Shown: positions 63,492-64,000 of the stretch, piece by piece
Position numbering within the stretch: the first letter of the stretch is position 1
Layout: each line of letters starts with the position of its first letter
Assembly: GCF_029714405.1 (NCBI RefSeq)
Contig: NZ_CP121650.1
Location: 4,345,001 to 4,409,000, forward strand
Direction: 5' to 3'
DNA length: 64,000 bases
Origin: Bradyrhizobium sp. CB82
GTDB taxonomy: Bacteria > Pseudomonadota > Alphaproteobacteria > Rhizobiales > Xanthobacteraceae
Translations under genes and position numbers: made by a program
Notes under the pieces: generated by a model
What the model was told of the DNA's origin: nothing
The model's input: the letters and a program-made list of their open reading frames with translations, nothing else
The model's database searches: none

Positions 63492-64000
63492 ATGCCGGAG
63501 TTCATGCACGACGATCCGCCGATCCTGATTTGCGCCGATCTGCAGGTCGAATATCTGACGCCCGGGCGTCGCCATGTCATTCTCGATGGCGACGTCACGA
63601 CCTCGCGCTGCCTGGAGTTGTTGACGCTGTGGCGCGACAATCTCTGGCCAGTGATGCACCTCAAGCGCATTGCGCAGGCCGCCTGGTTCAATCCGGCATC
63701 CAAGTTGACCGATTGGATTGTCGAATTGAAGCCGCGGCCCGGGGAGATGACGTTCGAGCATCCGCTGCCGTCGGCCTACAGTTCCGCGCGGTTCGCGGAC
63801 TACACTGCGAACATGCGGAACATCCGCTGCGTGCTGCTCGGTTTCTCCCTCGATGAGACGATCTTGGCGACAGCGGTCGATGGGTTTCACAGGAGCCATC
63901 GCTACCAGGTCGTCACCGACGCTGTCGCCTGCCGCCACCCGGGCCATGGCGATGCGGCGACCTACAAGCAGTCGGTGATGGATGTGATCGGCAATTTTGC
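63492..64000 (+). CDS. Isochorismatase-like hydrolase with altered active site (3'-truncated)
   Basis: 169 residues are visible before the window ends. ILICADLQVEYL holds the family Asp (Asp16). At the positions of the catalytic Lys and Cys, by eye alignment, there are His90 (HPLPSAY, usually K...SAF) and Thr123 (GFSLDETILATAVDG, usually G.xTx.CVxxTA.DA). The fold is clear from spacing and the VVTDAVACRHPG end. It starts 25 bases after the GNAT gene. Either a non-catalytic member or one with another chemistry. Confidence 0.75.
   Translation, partial: MPEFMHDDPPILICADLQVEYLTPGRRHVILDGDVTTSRCLELLTLWRDNLWPVMHLKRIAQAAWFNPASKLTDWIVELKPRPGEMTFEHPLPSAYSSARFADYTANMRNIRCVLLGFSLDETILATAVDGFHRSHRYQVVTDAVACRHPGHGDAATYKQSVMDVIGNF

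Overview
The window is high-GC DNA from an alphaproteobacterium. Gene order, protein style and dispersed repeats point to the Rhizobiales, most likely Bradyrhizobium or a close relative; this is inferred from family knowledge and no database search was run. Nearly all of it looks like core chromosome. I see no integrase, transposase, phage module, CRISPR array, rRNA or tRNA.

Layout. 1-3082 (+): end of an acyl-CoA synthetase-type gene, a TPR membrane protein, a lipoprotein and der. 3177-9253 (mostly -): an orphan amino-acid-type ABC binding protein, an SDR, purF, cvpA and radA. 9288-12096: a TSUP permease, a GFA protein, xth and a small Cys-rich secreted protein. 12105-21063 (-): the replication/ribosome block rpsF-rpsR-DUF2232-rplI, then dnaB and alr, interspersed with cfa, a cytochrome c-like gene and two tiny genes. 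21560-30288 (+): a TetR/desaturase pair, fabD-fabG-acpP-fabF, mltG, yicC and gmk. 30221-34895: a low-complexity repeat protein, an orphan histidine kinase and five tiny genes. 34920-43694 (-): an alcohol dehydrogenase and the envelope operon lptF-lptG-lptD-surA-like-pdxA-rsmA. 44034-45985 (+): pepA-holC. 46115-50607: a lipoprotein, an esterase, an ABC-F ATPase and small proteins. 50893-52191 (+): ndk and a TerC protein. 52195-57386 (-): ppk-ppx, hdaA and a CDP-alcohol phosphatidyltransferase. 57540-59272 (+): purM-purN. 59357-64000: a cold-shock gene, a Pro-Thr-linker outer-membrane protein, and a LysR gene divergent from two GNAT-like genes and an isochorismatase-like gene cut by the window edge.

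Themes. Envelope and lipid functions dominate: fatty acid synthesis, desaturation and cyclopropanation, LPS export, outer-membrane folding, peptidoglycan processing and phospholipid head-group synthesis. Purine synthesis (purF, purM, purN), nucleotide and polyphosphate metabolism (gmk, ndk, ppk, ppx) and replication (dnaB, holC, hdaA, radA) make up most of the rest.

The most interesting signals are regulatory or structural. They include a perfect 35-bp tandem duplication that gives fabG two copies of its ribosome site and start codon out of frame; an rpsF leader that can bury its own Shine-Dalgarno site; a terminator-like hairpin just before the cold-shock gene's ribosome site; a 25-bp palindrome in front of a TetR/desaturase pair; an orphan terminator suggesting a small RNA; several families of palindromic intergenic repeats; and a LysR/GNAT-like/pseudo-isochorismatase cluster whose hydrolase seems to lack two of its three catalytic residues. 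I did not find a clearly new multi-gene defence or mobile system.
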